Of a stretch of DNA of 6,943 nucleotides, positions 1-5,072 are shown one piece after another. The stretch lies in the NCBI GenBank assembly GCA_002694245.1, contig NZLM01000065.1, positions 1-6,943 of the forward strand, read 5' to 3'. Every line of letters begins with the position of its first letter. Position 1 is the stretch's first letter. The stretch is from Methanobacteriota archaeon. Lineage in GTDB: Archaea; Thermoplasmatota; Poseidoniia; Poseidoniales; Poseidoniaceae. The notes beneath the pieces were generated by a model, which saw only the letters and a list, made by a program, of their open reading frames with translations, was not told the DNA's origin and made no database searches. A program made the translations under genes and the position numbers.

Positions 1-937
1 TTACACCGGTTTCCCTACTAGTTGGTCTAGTATATCTTGCAACAGTTTGTTGTAATGACTCTGAAATAACCTTTACAGCCCGCTTCGGATTTGTAAGAAC
101 TGTAGCAAGCCGTGCATTTATCGTTCTCTCATCAAATATCCTCCACCAAGGCTCTGCCATTTTTGAGGCTAAATTAACAGCCATCGCCGCTACAACCATT
201 CCACCTATTATGTCTACAAACCAATGGATACCAAGATAGAGTATACAGAACGCTGTCAATATAACATAAGCGAAAACTATTCTTCGATATCTAATCCAGC
301 GGCCGTCGCTGTCAAATCTTAGCAAACATAGCCAAACAGCAAATGGGAAGCCGATATGGAGGCTTGGCATTCCGTTTGTTAAGGGATCGATACGATGGAA
401 CCAATCATTAATTTCAGGTGTATGATTGTAAGCTAGTGTTTCCATACCGGGAATGTAATTTCCAGTGACATGGACATTGAAGAACAAGTAAAATGGAATT
501 GCTAAACAGTAAACCCAGAAGATGGTAAGGCTAATCCTATCTGCGATATACCTATCATCAAAATAAGCGAAATAGAATACAGAAACATAGCATATGACCA
601 TAAATCCAACAACGTAGAAATGCGTCATGAAAGCAGTTAACCAATCTGCTTTGAAAGTCTCCTGTACCCACAAAGACATGTCTCCCTCAATTGCATAAAT
701 CCAAGGAGTCATATTCAGCATACCATCTGTATTTGCCATCAGAATTCTATCCACCTCATCGAGGAAATCTTTGGCGTTGTAGATAGATAAAACAATTAGA
801 ATATGAATCCAGTACCGTCTTAGAAAGTCAATGAAACCATTGCCAGTAACTATTGCCCATGGAGGTTTGATTATCGGCATCAACAGGACACCGATTGCTA
901 ATGCCGAGATTAGCCAAGTAAGATAAACACCATCCAT
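1..937 (-). CDS. PAP2-superfamily (Aur1/IPC synthase-like) integral membrane phosphatase or transferase, 3' end cut by window
   Basis: I read 312 codons without a stop from the ATG at 937 to the window edge; the TAA at bases 3-1 is out of frame, so the C-terminus lies outside. The protein has six or seven hydrophobic segments (about residues 5-23, 43-58, 103-126, 136-156, 193-206, 220-236, 240-258). Two PAP2 signatures are clear: MPSLHIG at 190-196 (usual PSGH/PSLH motif) and LGIHWFVD at 235-242, with His194, His238 and Asp242 as the likely catalytic residues. The PSLH plus HxxxD form, without an obvious KxxxxxxRP motif, resembles the Aur1/inositol-phosphorylceramide-synthase branch rather than classical PAP2 phosphatases. 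Family knowledge suggests transfer or removal of a lipid-linked phosphate at the membrane; the real substrate is unknown. About 55 residues follow the last membrane segment and are basic and probably cytoplasmic. The start is supported by AAGGAGG ending 7 nt upstream. Confidence 0.85.
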   Translation of the reverse strand, partial: MDGVYLTWLISALAIGVLLMPIIKPPWAIVTGNGFIDFLRRYWIHILIVLSIYNAKDFLDEVDRILMANTDGMLNMTPWIYAIEGDMSLWVQETFKADWLTAFMTHFYVVGFMVICYVSVFYFAYFDDRYIADRISLTIFWVYCLAIPFYLFFNVHVTGNYIPGMETLAYNHTPEINDWFHRIDPLTNGMPSLHIGFPFAVWLCLLRFDSDGRWIRYRRIVFAYVILTAFCILYLGIHWFVDIIGGMVVAAMAVNLASKMAEPWWRIFDERTINARLATVLTNPKRAVKVISESLQQTVARYTRPTSRETGV

Positions 938-944
938 GGCATTG

Positions 945-951
945 CCTCCTT
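945..951 (-). promoter_or_regulatory. Shine-Dalgarno site of the PAP2 gene
   Basis: On the minus strand AAGGAGG is followed by 7 nt and ATG at 937. It decides the start: the closer ATG at 942 opens only a ten-codon frame, and the ATG at 933 is in another frame. A real leader here implies that this gene is translated from a 5'UTR or as a downstream operon gene. Confidence 0.7.
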
Positions 952-995
952 GCTTGAGCCTGCTAACATTGCATACAAGTGCATTACTACTTCAC

Positions 996-1019
996 TGGTA
1001 ACAAAATATGATTTTACCA
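996..1019 (-). repeat. Imperfect AT-rich inverted repeat over the DUF971 stop codon
   Basis: TGGTAA (1019-1014, minus strand) is complementary to TTACCA (1001-996), and AAAAT lies opposite ATTTT inside. The RNA could form a small bulged hairpin whose 5' arm contains the DUF971 stop codon. No U-run follows, so it is a poor terminator. It might separate DUF971 from the PAP2 gene, or be chance in AT-rich DNA. Confidence 0.25.
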
Positions 1020-1361
1020 TGCACCATGGACGTATGCTTTACCATTATCAGGATCCAACTTTTCCCCCAATCGCCAAATTCTTTCGAACCTATGAATTCC
1101 GGAAGAGCAACCATTGGTCCATTCAAATGCTAGCGCGTAATTTCCCACTGGTCTTACTGTTGGTTTTTCGTTGGGTAATTTTTCTACCGACCTGCGTAAA
1201 ATCATGGAAGTGTCATCTTCGTTGCGTTGAGGAGCACAATTAGCGCACGGACAAGCATGCCGCAGGTCATCGTACGTAATCTCGTGGGTTGTTCCATCCG
1301 ACCATGTTAACGCCATGTCGAAATCCCTTCGTTCGAGACGCTTTAATTCAGGTATTTCCAT
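1014..1361 (-). CDS. DUF971 (GBBH-like N-terminal domain) protein, likely metal-binding partner of Mrp
   Basis: This 115-residue protein is a single DUF971 domain. The signs are the WSDGTTHEITYDDLR strand-helix start (20-34), the CPCANC motif (Cys37, Cys39, Cys42), and VGNYALAFEWTNGC (72-85), which matches the usual VGNYAL...DG segment. In gamma-butyrobetaine hydroxylase the same fold binds zinc through three cysteines and a histidine. Here the position I align with that histidine is Cys85, giving a possible Cys4 site. DUF971 is found as the C-terminal domain of the plant Fe-S carrier HCF101, behind an Mrp ATPase domain. Here it is a separate gene, 9 nt after the Mrp stop. GAGG overlaps that stop codon (1372-1369) and suits translational coupling. 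The exact biochemical role of stand-alone DUF971 proteins is not settled; a role with Mrp in Fe-S or metal handling is inference. Confidence 0.85.
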   Translation of the reverse strand: MEIPELKRLERRDFDMALTWSDGTTHEITYDDLRHACPCANCAPQRNEDDTSMILRRSVEKLPNEKPTVRPVGNYALAFEWTNGCSSGIHRFERIWRLGEKLDPDNGKAYVHGAW

Positions 1362-1370
1362 GAAATCGCC

Positions 1371-2399
1371 TCAAATAATTTCTAAACCGCCCTCGGTTGA
1401 ACCAGATTCAACCCTTTCCTGAATCTTGGCTACTACTTTGGAAAATGCCTCAGATGAAGGCCCATCAGGCTCAGATACAATTCGGTGGACACCGTCATCT
1501 CCGCCTCTCACAAATCCAGGGTCAAAAGGTAACTTGCCCAAGAATGGAACGTTGAATTCATTTGCAGTTTTCTCTCCGCCCCCTGATTTGAAGATGTCAA
1601 GAGTACCAGCCCAGTTACCATCACTGTCAGCCTGTGCTTTCACAGTCTTACCACCTGGTGCAGCAAGCTCGATTTCAGCTCCGGCTGGGGCCTTTCCTCG
1701 AATGGTATATCCGCTCATGTTTTCGATTACTCCAATCACATCCACTTTTAGAGAGTTAGCGAAGGTAATTGATTTCCTAGAGTCTAGAAGTGCTACATCT
1801 TGTGGCGTTGTCACGATAACCATACCGTCTATGTCAGGAAGATTTTGTGCGACAGTCAGCGGCTCATCTGATGTTCCTGGAGGGAAATCAATAATCAAAT
1901 AATCCAAATTGCCCCAATCTACATCTCCAATGAATTGTTGAATTGCTCCCAATTTTATTGGTCCTCTCCATACAACAGGTGTATCTTCATCCTCGAGCAA
2001 GAAGGCCATCGAGATTACCTTGACTCCCAAGTGCCCTTGTGCAGGATGAATTCTTCCTCCTTCAACGTTCAATCTTCTACCATCTAATCCCATCATTTTA
2101 GGTACATTCGGACCGGTAATGTCGATGTCGAGGAGCCCAACCTTCAGACCCTGTTGTGCTAATGAAAGAGCTAGGCCAGTAGCAACCGTAGACTTACCTA
2201 CGCCGCCTTTTCCTGATAATACCATAATTTTGTGCTTGATTGCTTTCCCCATTTCGGATATTGCCATCTTGCGCTTCATCTGATTGTATGCTGCCTCCAT
2301 TTTCTTCTGCTCTTCTGGAGAAGGTCCAGCAGGAGCTTCTCCGGGTGTGTTAACCTTGACAGGTGAATCAGCCATCATGTCATTGGGCGAGTTCGCCAT
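1371..2399 (-). CDS. mrp: Mrp/ApbC/Nbp35-family P-loop ATPase without cysteines and with an inserted segment
   Basis: This is a 342-residue ATPase of the MinD/Mrp type. After a disordered, Pro-rich N-terminus (1-30) and a charged helix come the deviant Walker [10 protein letters not shown] (63-71, signature Lys64), switch [11 protein letters not shown] (91-100), WRGPIK (144-149) and the Walker B/switch II region [12 protein letters not shown] (168-179). [10 protein letters not shown] (221-230) and IFKSGGGEK (269-277) are Mrp-specific. Family members normally assemble or carry a 4Fe-4S cluster through a CxxC just after ENMS. Here that motif is absent, the protein contains no cysteine, and a segment of about 34 residues (235-268) lies between these two motifs. 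The N-terminal MIP18-like (DUF59) domain of bacterial and plant members and the four-Cys N-terminus of Nbp35 are also missing. The start at 2399 lies inside the upstream membrane gene and has a weak AAGGG before it; ATGs at residues 8 and 9 are alternatives. ATP binding is secure; cluster binding is doubtful. Confidence 0.92.
   Translation of the reverse strand: MANSPNDMMADSPVKVNTPGEAPAGPSPEEQKKMEAAYNQMKRKMAISEMGKAIKHKIMVLSGKGGVGKSTVATGLALSLAQQGLKVGLLDIDITGPNVPKMMGLDGRRLNVEGGRIHPAQGHLGVKVISMAFLLEDEDTPVVWRGPIKLGAIQQFIGDVDWGNLDYLIIDFPPGTSDEPLTVAQNLPDIDGMVIVTTPQDVALLDSRKSITFANSLKVDVIGVIENMSGYTIRGKAPAGAEIELAAPGGKTVKAQADSDGNWAGTLDIFKSGGGEKTANEFNVPFLGKLPFDPGFVRGGDDGVHRIVSEPDGPSSEAFSKVVAKIQERVESGSTEGGLEII
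1596..1697 (-). other. Ig-like or beta-sandwich-like insertion inside Mrp at the Fe-S motif position
   Basis: This codes for residues 235-268 of the Mrp protein. The core reads [14 protein letters not shown] followed by [12 protein letters not shown]. The pattern (P)AGAxIxLxxPGGKxV then a short strand and DSDGNWxxTL is like one repeat of the bacterial Ig-like or carboxypeptidase-regulatory-like folds common in secreted proteins. It lies between ENMSGYTIR and [10 protein letters not shown], which in relatives are joined by a short CPxCG-type loop. The similarity is by eye and could be only convergent beta-strand composition. Confidence 0.5.
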
Positions 2400-2706
2400 A
2401 CTTCAACCCTTTTTCAGTACCATATTGAATAACCAGGGCTGAAATTACCCACAGAATTATTGTGTAATCGAGAGACATTCCCGCATATGCCCACCCCAAT
2501 CCTGCACTCAAGCCAAGCGACGGAACCCTTGCGGTTCTAGGATCGCCACCCAAAAAATGCAAGCAAAATCCCACTAGCATTGTCTGTACAGTGATTAAAC
2601 CTGCAACTAACTGAAATAGTAGATTCATATCATTGGCTGCGGCGATAATGTGAGTAACGAAAAATAGTGCAAAAAAAGCAGAATAGATTGCTACAGGCTT
2701 CCACAT
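2380..2706 (-). CDS. Small membrane protein of unknown function
   Basis: I do not recognise this 108-residue protein. It is strongly hydrophobic, with segments at about 5-24, 29-54 and 65-96; the last could be one long or two short helices, so three or four membrane spans are likely. Segments two and three are joined by a short charged loop, [10 protein letters not shown] (53-62). The end is hydrophilic ([12 protein letters not shown]). It has one cysteine (in FCLH, near residue 48) and no evident catalytic motif. The last 20 nt overlap the start of mrp in another frame, which points to co-transcription and probably coupled translation. No Shine-Dalgarno precedes the ATG at 2706, which would fit a leaderless transcript. 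Being the first gene of the mrp-DUF971 cluster, it may serve that cluster; its function is unknown. Confidence 0.75.
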   Translation of the reverse strand: MWKPVAIYSAFFALFFVTHIIAAANDMNLLFQLVAGLITVQTMLVGFCLHFLGGDPRTARVPSLGLSAGLGWAYAGMSLDYTIILWVISALVIQYGTEKGLKYGELAQ

Positions 2707-2731
2707 CTATTTACTGTACATACAATCAGTT

Positions 2732-2737
2732 CATATG
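2732..2737. promoter_or_regulatory. Candidate shared TATA-like element between divergent genes
   Basis: The 53-bp divergent gap holds the palindrome CATATG, with TTCATATGTG on the plus strand. Its centre lies about 25 bp before the ATG at 2760 and about 28 bp before the ATG at 2706 on the other strand. That is the usual archaeal TATA-box distance if both transcripts begin at or next to their start codons. Neither gene has a Shine-Dalgarno site. This is spacing logic only; no BRE element is clear. Confidence 0.3.
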
Positions 2738-2759
2738 TGTCTTGTGCTTGAATATTGCC

Positions 2760-3122
2760 ATGCGACTGTTGTTTGTTTGCGTAGGTAATTCTTGTAGGTC
2801 TCAAATGGCAGAAGGTATTGCCAAAAAATTAGGACACGATGCAGCAAGTGCTGGAACTCATCCCGCAAGTGAAGTCAGCAAAAATGCAATTAAAATTCTA
2901 CAATCGAAAGGCATTGCGACTGATGATTTGTATCCTAAATTAATAGATGATATTGATTGGAAAGAATACGATTTAGTGATATCAATGGGCTGTGGTGTCA
3001 GTTGCCCTGCGATACGTATTGACCAAGATTGGCAATTGGATGACCCAGTAGGACAGCCTTTGGAAGTTTTCGAGGAATGTGCAAAAGTCATCGAGGCGAA
3101 TATACGTAAATTAACTGAATGA
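2760..3122 (+). CDS. arsC: Low-molecular-weight tyrosine phosphatase/arsenate reductase (ArsC)-like protein
   Basis: This is a 120-residue, single-domain cytoplasmic protein. CVGNSCRS (7-14) is the Cys-x5-Arg-Ser phosphate loop at the N-terminus, with Cys7 as nucleophile and Arg13. MGCGVSCP (76-83) has two more cysteines, Cys78 and Cys82. QLDDPVG (92-98) has the Asp-Pro of the general acid. The MGCGxxCP segment followed by DWxLxDPxG is what I recall from thiol-dependent arsenate reductases of the LMW-phosphatase fold, including actinobacterial ones. Arsenate reduction through a Cys relay is therefore more likely than tyrosine dephosphorylation. The frame is open back to 2667, but similarity starts exactly at the ATG at 2760; the upstream codons lie antisense to the start of the divergent membrane gene. 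It is the only plus-strand gene here, with no arsR or arsB beside it. No Shine-Dalgarno is present, so it may be leaderless. Confidence 0.85.
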   Translation: MRLLFVCVGNSCRSQMAEGIAKKLGHDAASAGTHPASEVSKNAIKILQSKGIATDDLYPKLIDDIDWKEYDLVISMGCGVSCPAIRIDQDWQLDDPVGQPLEVFEECAKVIEANIRKLTE

Positions 3123-3140
3123 ATAGGTTCTTTTCTATTC
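3121..3140 (+). terminator. Candidate hairpin and U-rich terminator between convergent genes
   Basis: GAATAG (3121-3126) and CTATTC (3135-3140) form a perfect 6-bp inverted repeat around an 8-nt loop, GTTCTTTT. The repeat overlaps the arsC-like stop (3120-3122) and the carrier stop (3135-3137, opposite strand). The plus-strand RNA is U-rich from the loop on, in line with archaeal U-dependent termination of the arsC-like gene. The minus-strand RNA is A-rich there, so termination from the carboxylase side is not explained. Confidence 0.35.
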
Positions 3141-3581
3141 TGATAAGGAGAGTAATTCAGCTCCTTGCGACACTTGATCTCCGGCTCTGTAGTGTATTGT
3201 TTCAACAATACCGTCGCTTCCTGCGATTATCTTATGCTCCATTTTCATAGCTTCCATAACCATTAGCGGATCTCCTTTGTTCACGCTTTGGCCCTCGGTA
3301 ACTAATACCTCTAGGACTTTCCCAGGCATTGGTGCGCACAAGCCACCATCGTCATCAGCTTTTGTTGCACCAGGCTCAACTATCTCGAATTGTAAGGTAT
3401 GTCCTAAGACGTGAACCCACCATGTGTCTCCAACTTTTGTTGCAGTCACTTTGTGCTTTCTGCCATCTATCTCCAGCAACAAATCCGAACCAGTATGAAG
3501 TATCATTCCCTCGTGTATAAACGACGACCCATCTTTTGTGAGTTGAATCTCGGCTCGGCCTTCGGAAGTTTTGAATTCCAT
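3135..3581 (-). CDS. Methylcrotonyl-CoA carboxylase biotin carrier subunit (BT-like plus biotinyl domain)
   Basis: This 148-residue protein carries the biotin that shuttles carboxyl groups between the biotin carboxylase and the carboxyltransferase. The C-terminal half (about 80-148) is a biotinyl domain: CAPMPGKV (82-89), then EAMKMEH (110-116) with Lys113 as the biotinylated residue, ending in a second hammerhead strand set. The N-terminal half (about 1-70) is beta-rich (LLLEIDGRKHKVTATK, TWWVHVLGHTLQFEI) and resembles the BT domain that holds the alpha subunit to beta in methylcrotonyl- and propionyl-CoA carboxylases. In most relatives this is the C-terminus of one alpha polypeptide; here it is its own gene. 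I chose the ATG at 3581 over the GTG at 3584 because the ATG lies 8 nt after GGAGG. The stop of the biotin carboxylase gene and this ATG overlap as TGATG. Confidence 0.9.
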   Translation of the reverse strand: MEFKTSEGRAEIQLTKDGSSFIHEGMILHTGSDLLLEIDGRKHKVTATKVGDTWWVHVLGHTLQFEIVEPGATKADDDGGLCAPMPGKVLEVLVTEGQSVNKGDPLMVMEAMKMEHKIIAGSDGIVETIHYRAGDQVSQGAELLSLSE

Positions 3582-5068
3582 CACGGAAACCTCCTTTGAA
3601 TTGTCGAAAATATTGATGGCGCTTTACTAATTTCTTGAGATAAAAGAATTCTCTTGCCGTGATTTGTCGACTCGCAGGCAGCGGCGATTAGCAACCCTGC
3701 ATCAGATATTGATTGAGTAATTTCAGGATTCCATCCGTCTGGCCATAACCTGTCAATCATGTCGGTTGTTGTCCACCCATCTACAACATCAGGATGGTCA
3801 CATAACTCTCTTAGGAATCTAATATTTGTTACACATCCTAGTATTACAAATTCATCAAGTGCTCTACCCATGCGCTGTAAAGCCTCTTTTCGAGAAGGTG
3901 CCCAAACGATTAGTTTGGCTAGCATGGGATCATAATCTGGTGTGACGGAATCCCCTTCTCTCACACCTGTGTCTAGCCTAACTCCTGGCCCAGTCGGTGC
4001 AATAAATCGCTTGAGTGGACCTATAGATGGAAGGAAATTATTCGCTGGGTCTTCAGCGTACAACCTAACCTCGATTGCATGCCCTCTCATGAACAACTCA
4101 CGACAACTCATTGGTTCTCCGCCCGCTATGCGAAGTTGCTCTCTTACCAAGTCAACACCGGTTACCATCTCGGTTACTGGATGCTCAACCTGTATCCTAG
4201 TATTCATCTCGAGGAAGAAAAATTCTCCAGTAGGGGTTACAAGAAATTCTACAGTTCCTGCGCCAACATAATCAACAGCTCTAGCAGCATTACAAGCAGC
4301 ACTACCCATCGCTTCCCTCAACTCAGAATCTAAGGCTACACTTGGAGATTCCTCAAACACCTTTTGATGGCGCCTTTGAACACTGCACTCTCTTTCTCCA
4401 AGGTGAATTGTACGCCCAAAATTATCTGCTAAAACTTGAATTTCTATATGCCTGCTACCAGTTAGTAATCGTTCGATGTAAATCCGATCATCGCCAAATG
4501 CATTGAGAGCTTCCCGCATTGCTGCCTTTGCTTCGCTTTCCAAATTATCAGGGTGATGCACTGCTCTCATCCCTTTACCCCCACCTCCGGCAGTAGCTTT
4601 GAGCAGCAGTGGATAACCAACCGAAGGGGCTACTTCGATTACTTCCTCTATCCCGCCATTAATTTCTTCGCCAGGAATAACAGGCACCCCAGCCTCTTTC
4701 ATTGTTATTCTTGCAGTCATCTTATCTCCCATTTTTGTAATTGCTTCGGGAGAAGGTCCAATCCAGATAAGACCTGCATCCATTACTGCTTGAGCAAAAT
4801 CAGCCCTTTCTGATAAAAATCCAAAACCAGGGTGTACAGAATCACATCCTTGGTCTATGGCCACATCGAGAATTTGTTGTTGATTTAGGTAAGTTTCTGC
4901 CAATCCTTCGCCATTTAACTGAACAGAAATATCTGCGATTTCAGTGAATATTGTTCCCGCATCGTTTTCAGCATGAACTGCAACTGATTCAATTCCAGCT
5001 TCTTTACAAGCCCTGATGATACGGCATGCGATCTCACCGCGGTTAGCGACGAGTGTTCTTTTCAGCAT
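3581..5068 (-). CDS. accC: Biotin carboxylase subunit of methylcrotonyl-CoA carboxylase (split alpha subunit)
   Basis: This 495-residue ATP-grasp enzyme carboxylates carrier-bound biotin with ATP and bicarbonate. The N-terminus MLKRTLVANRGEIACRIIR is typical. Seen in order: HPGFGFLSE (79-87), Lys116 in MGDKMTAR, Lys157 and the glycine loop GGGGKGM (161-167), RHIEIQV (206-212), ERECSVQRRHQK (225-236), and EMNTRIQVEHP (287-297) with Arg291 and Glu295. Arg335 in EVRLYAEDP corresponds to the catalytic Arg338 of E. coli AccC. It is about 45 residues longer than E. coli AccC; the extra tail matches the part of methylcrotonyl/propionyl alpha subunits that leads into the BT domain. The frame is open to 5110, but similarity begins at the ATG at 5068, which has GAGGA 8 nt before it and lies 4 nt after the hydratase stop. 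accC is the generic family symbol; neighbours suggest the liuD/mccA role, N-terminal part. Confidence 0.93.
   Translation of the reverse strand: MLKRTLVANRGEIACRIIRACKEAGIESVAVHAENDAGTIFTEIADISVQLNGEGLAETYLNQQQILDVAIDQGCDSVHPGFGFLSERADFAQAVMDAGLIWIGPSPEAITKMGDKMTARITMKEAGVPVIPGEEINGGIEEVIEVAPSVGYPLLLKATAGGGGKGMRAVHHPDNLESEAKAAMREALNAFGDDRIYIERLLTGSRHIEIQVLADNFGRTIHLGERECSVQRRHQKVFEESPSVALDSELREAMGSAACNAARAVDYVGAGTVEFLVTPTGEFFFLEMNTRIQVEHPVTEMVTGVDLVREQLRIAGGEPMSCRELFMRGHAIEVRLYAEDPANNFLPSIGPLKRFIAPTGPGVRLDTGVREGDSVTPDYDPMLAKLIVWAPSRKEALQRMGRALDEFVILGCVTNIRFLRELCDHPDVVDGWTTTDMIDRLWPDGWNPEITQSISDAGLLIAAACESTNHGKRILLSQEISKAPSIFSTIQRRFP
3589..3597 (-). promoter_or_regulatory. Strong Shine-Dalgarno site for the biotin carrier gene
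   Basis: AAAGGAGGT on the minus strand sits within the last codons of the biotin carboxylase gene, with 8 nt between GGAGG and the ATG at 3581. It is one of the best ribosome-binding sites in the window. It argues that the carrier is translated by its own initiation rather than by frameshifting from the upstream gene. Confidence 0.75.
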
Positions 5069-5072
5069 GATA

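Noticed and set aside
950..1243. 97-codon plus-strand open frame
   Set aside because: It lies antisense to DUF971, has no recognisable domain, and the opposite strand has clear family motifs.
1596..1697. The mrp insertion as a mobile element, intein or intron
   Set aside because: It is only about 34 codons, in frame, with no splicing or terminal-repeat features; an inserted protein segment explains it better.
1426..1902. 158-codon plus-strand open frame
   Set aside because: It is antisense to the mrp gene, with a Ser/Pro-rich composition typical of a shadow frame.
2667..2759. 31 upstream codons in frame with the arsC-like gene
   Set aside because: They overlap the start of the divergent membrane gene and the intergenic gap; LMW-phosphatase similarity starts exactly at the ATG at 2760.
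2858..3208. 116-codon minus-strand open frame
   Set aside because: It is antisense to the arsC-like gene and runs into the carrier gene in another frame; no domain is seen.
3582..3584. GTG start for the biotin carrier
   Set aside because: It is only 5 nt from GGAGG, while the ATG at 3581 is 8 nt away; ATG is preferred, though the GTG would add only one residue.
4079..4333. Several plus-strand open frames opposite the biotin carboxylase and beta-subunit genes
   Set aside because: All lie within strongly conserved minus-strand genes and show no domain of their own.
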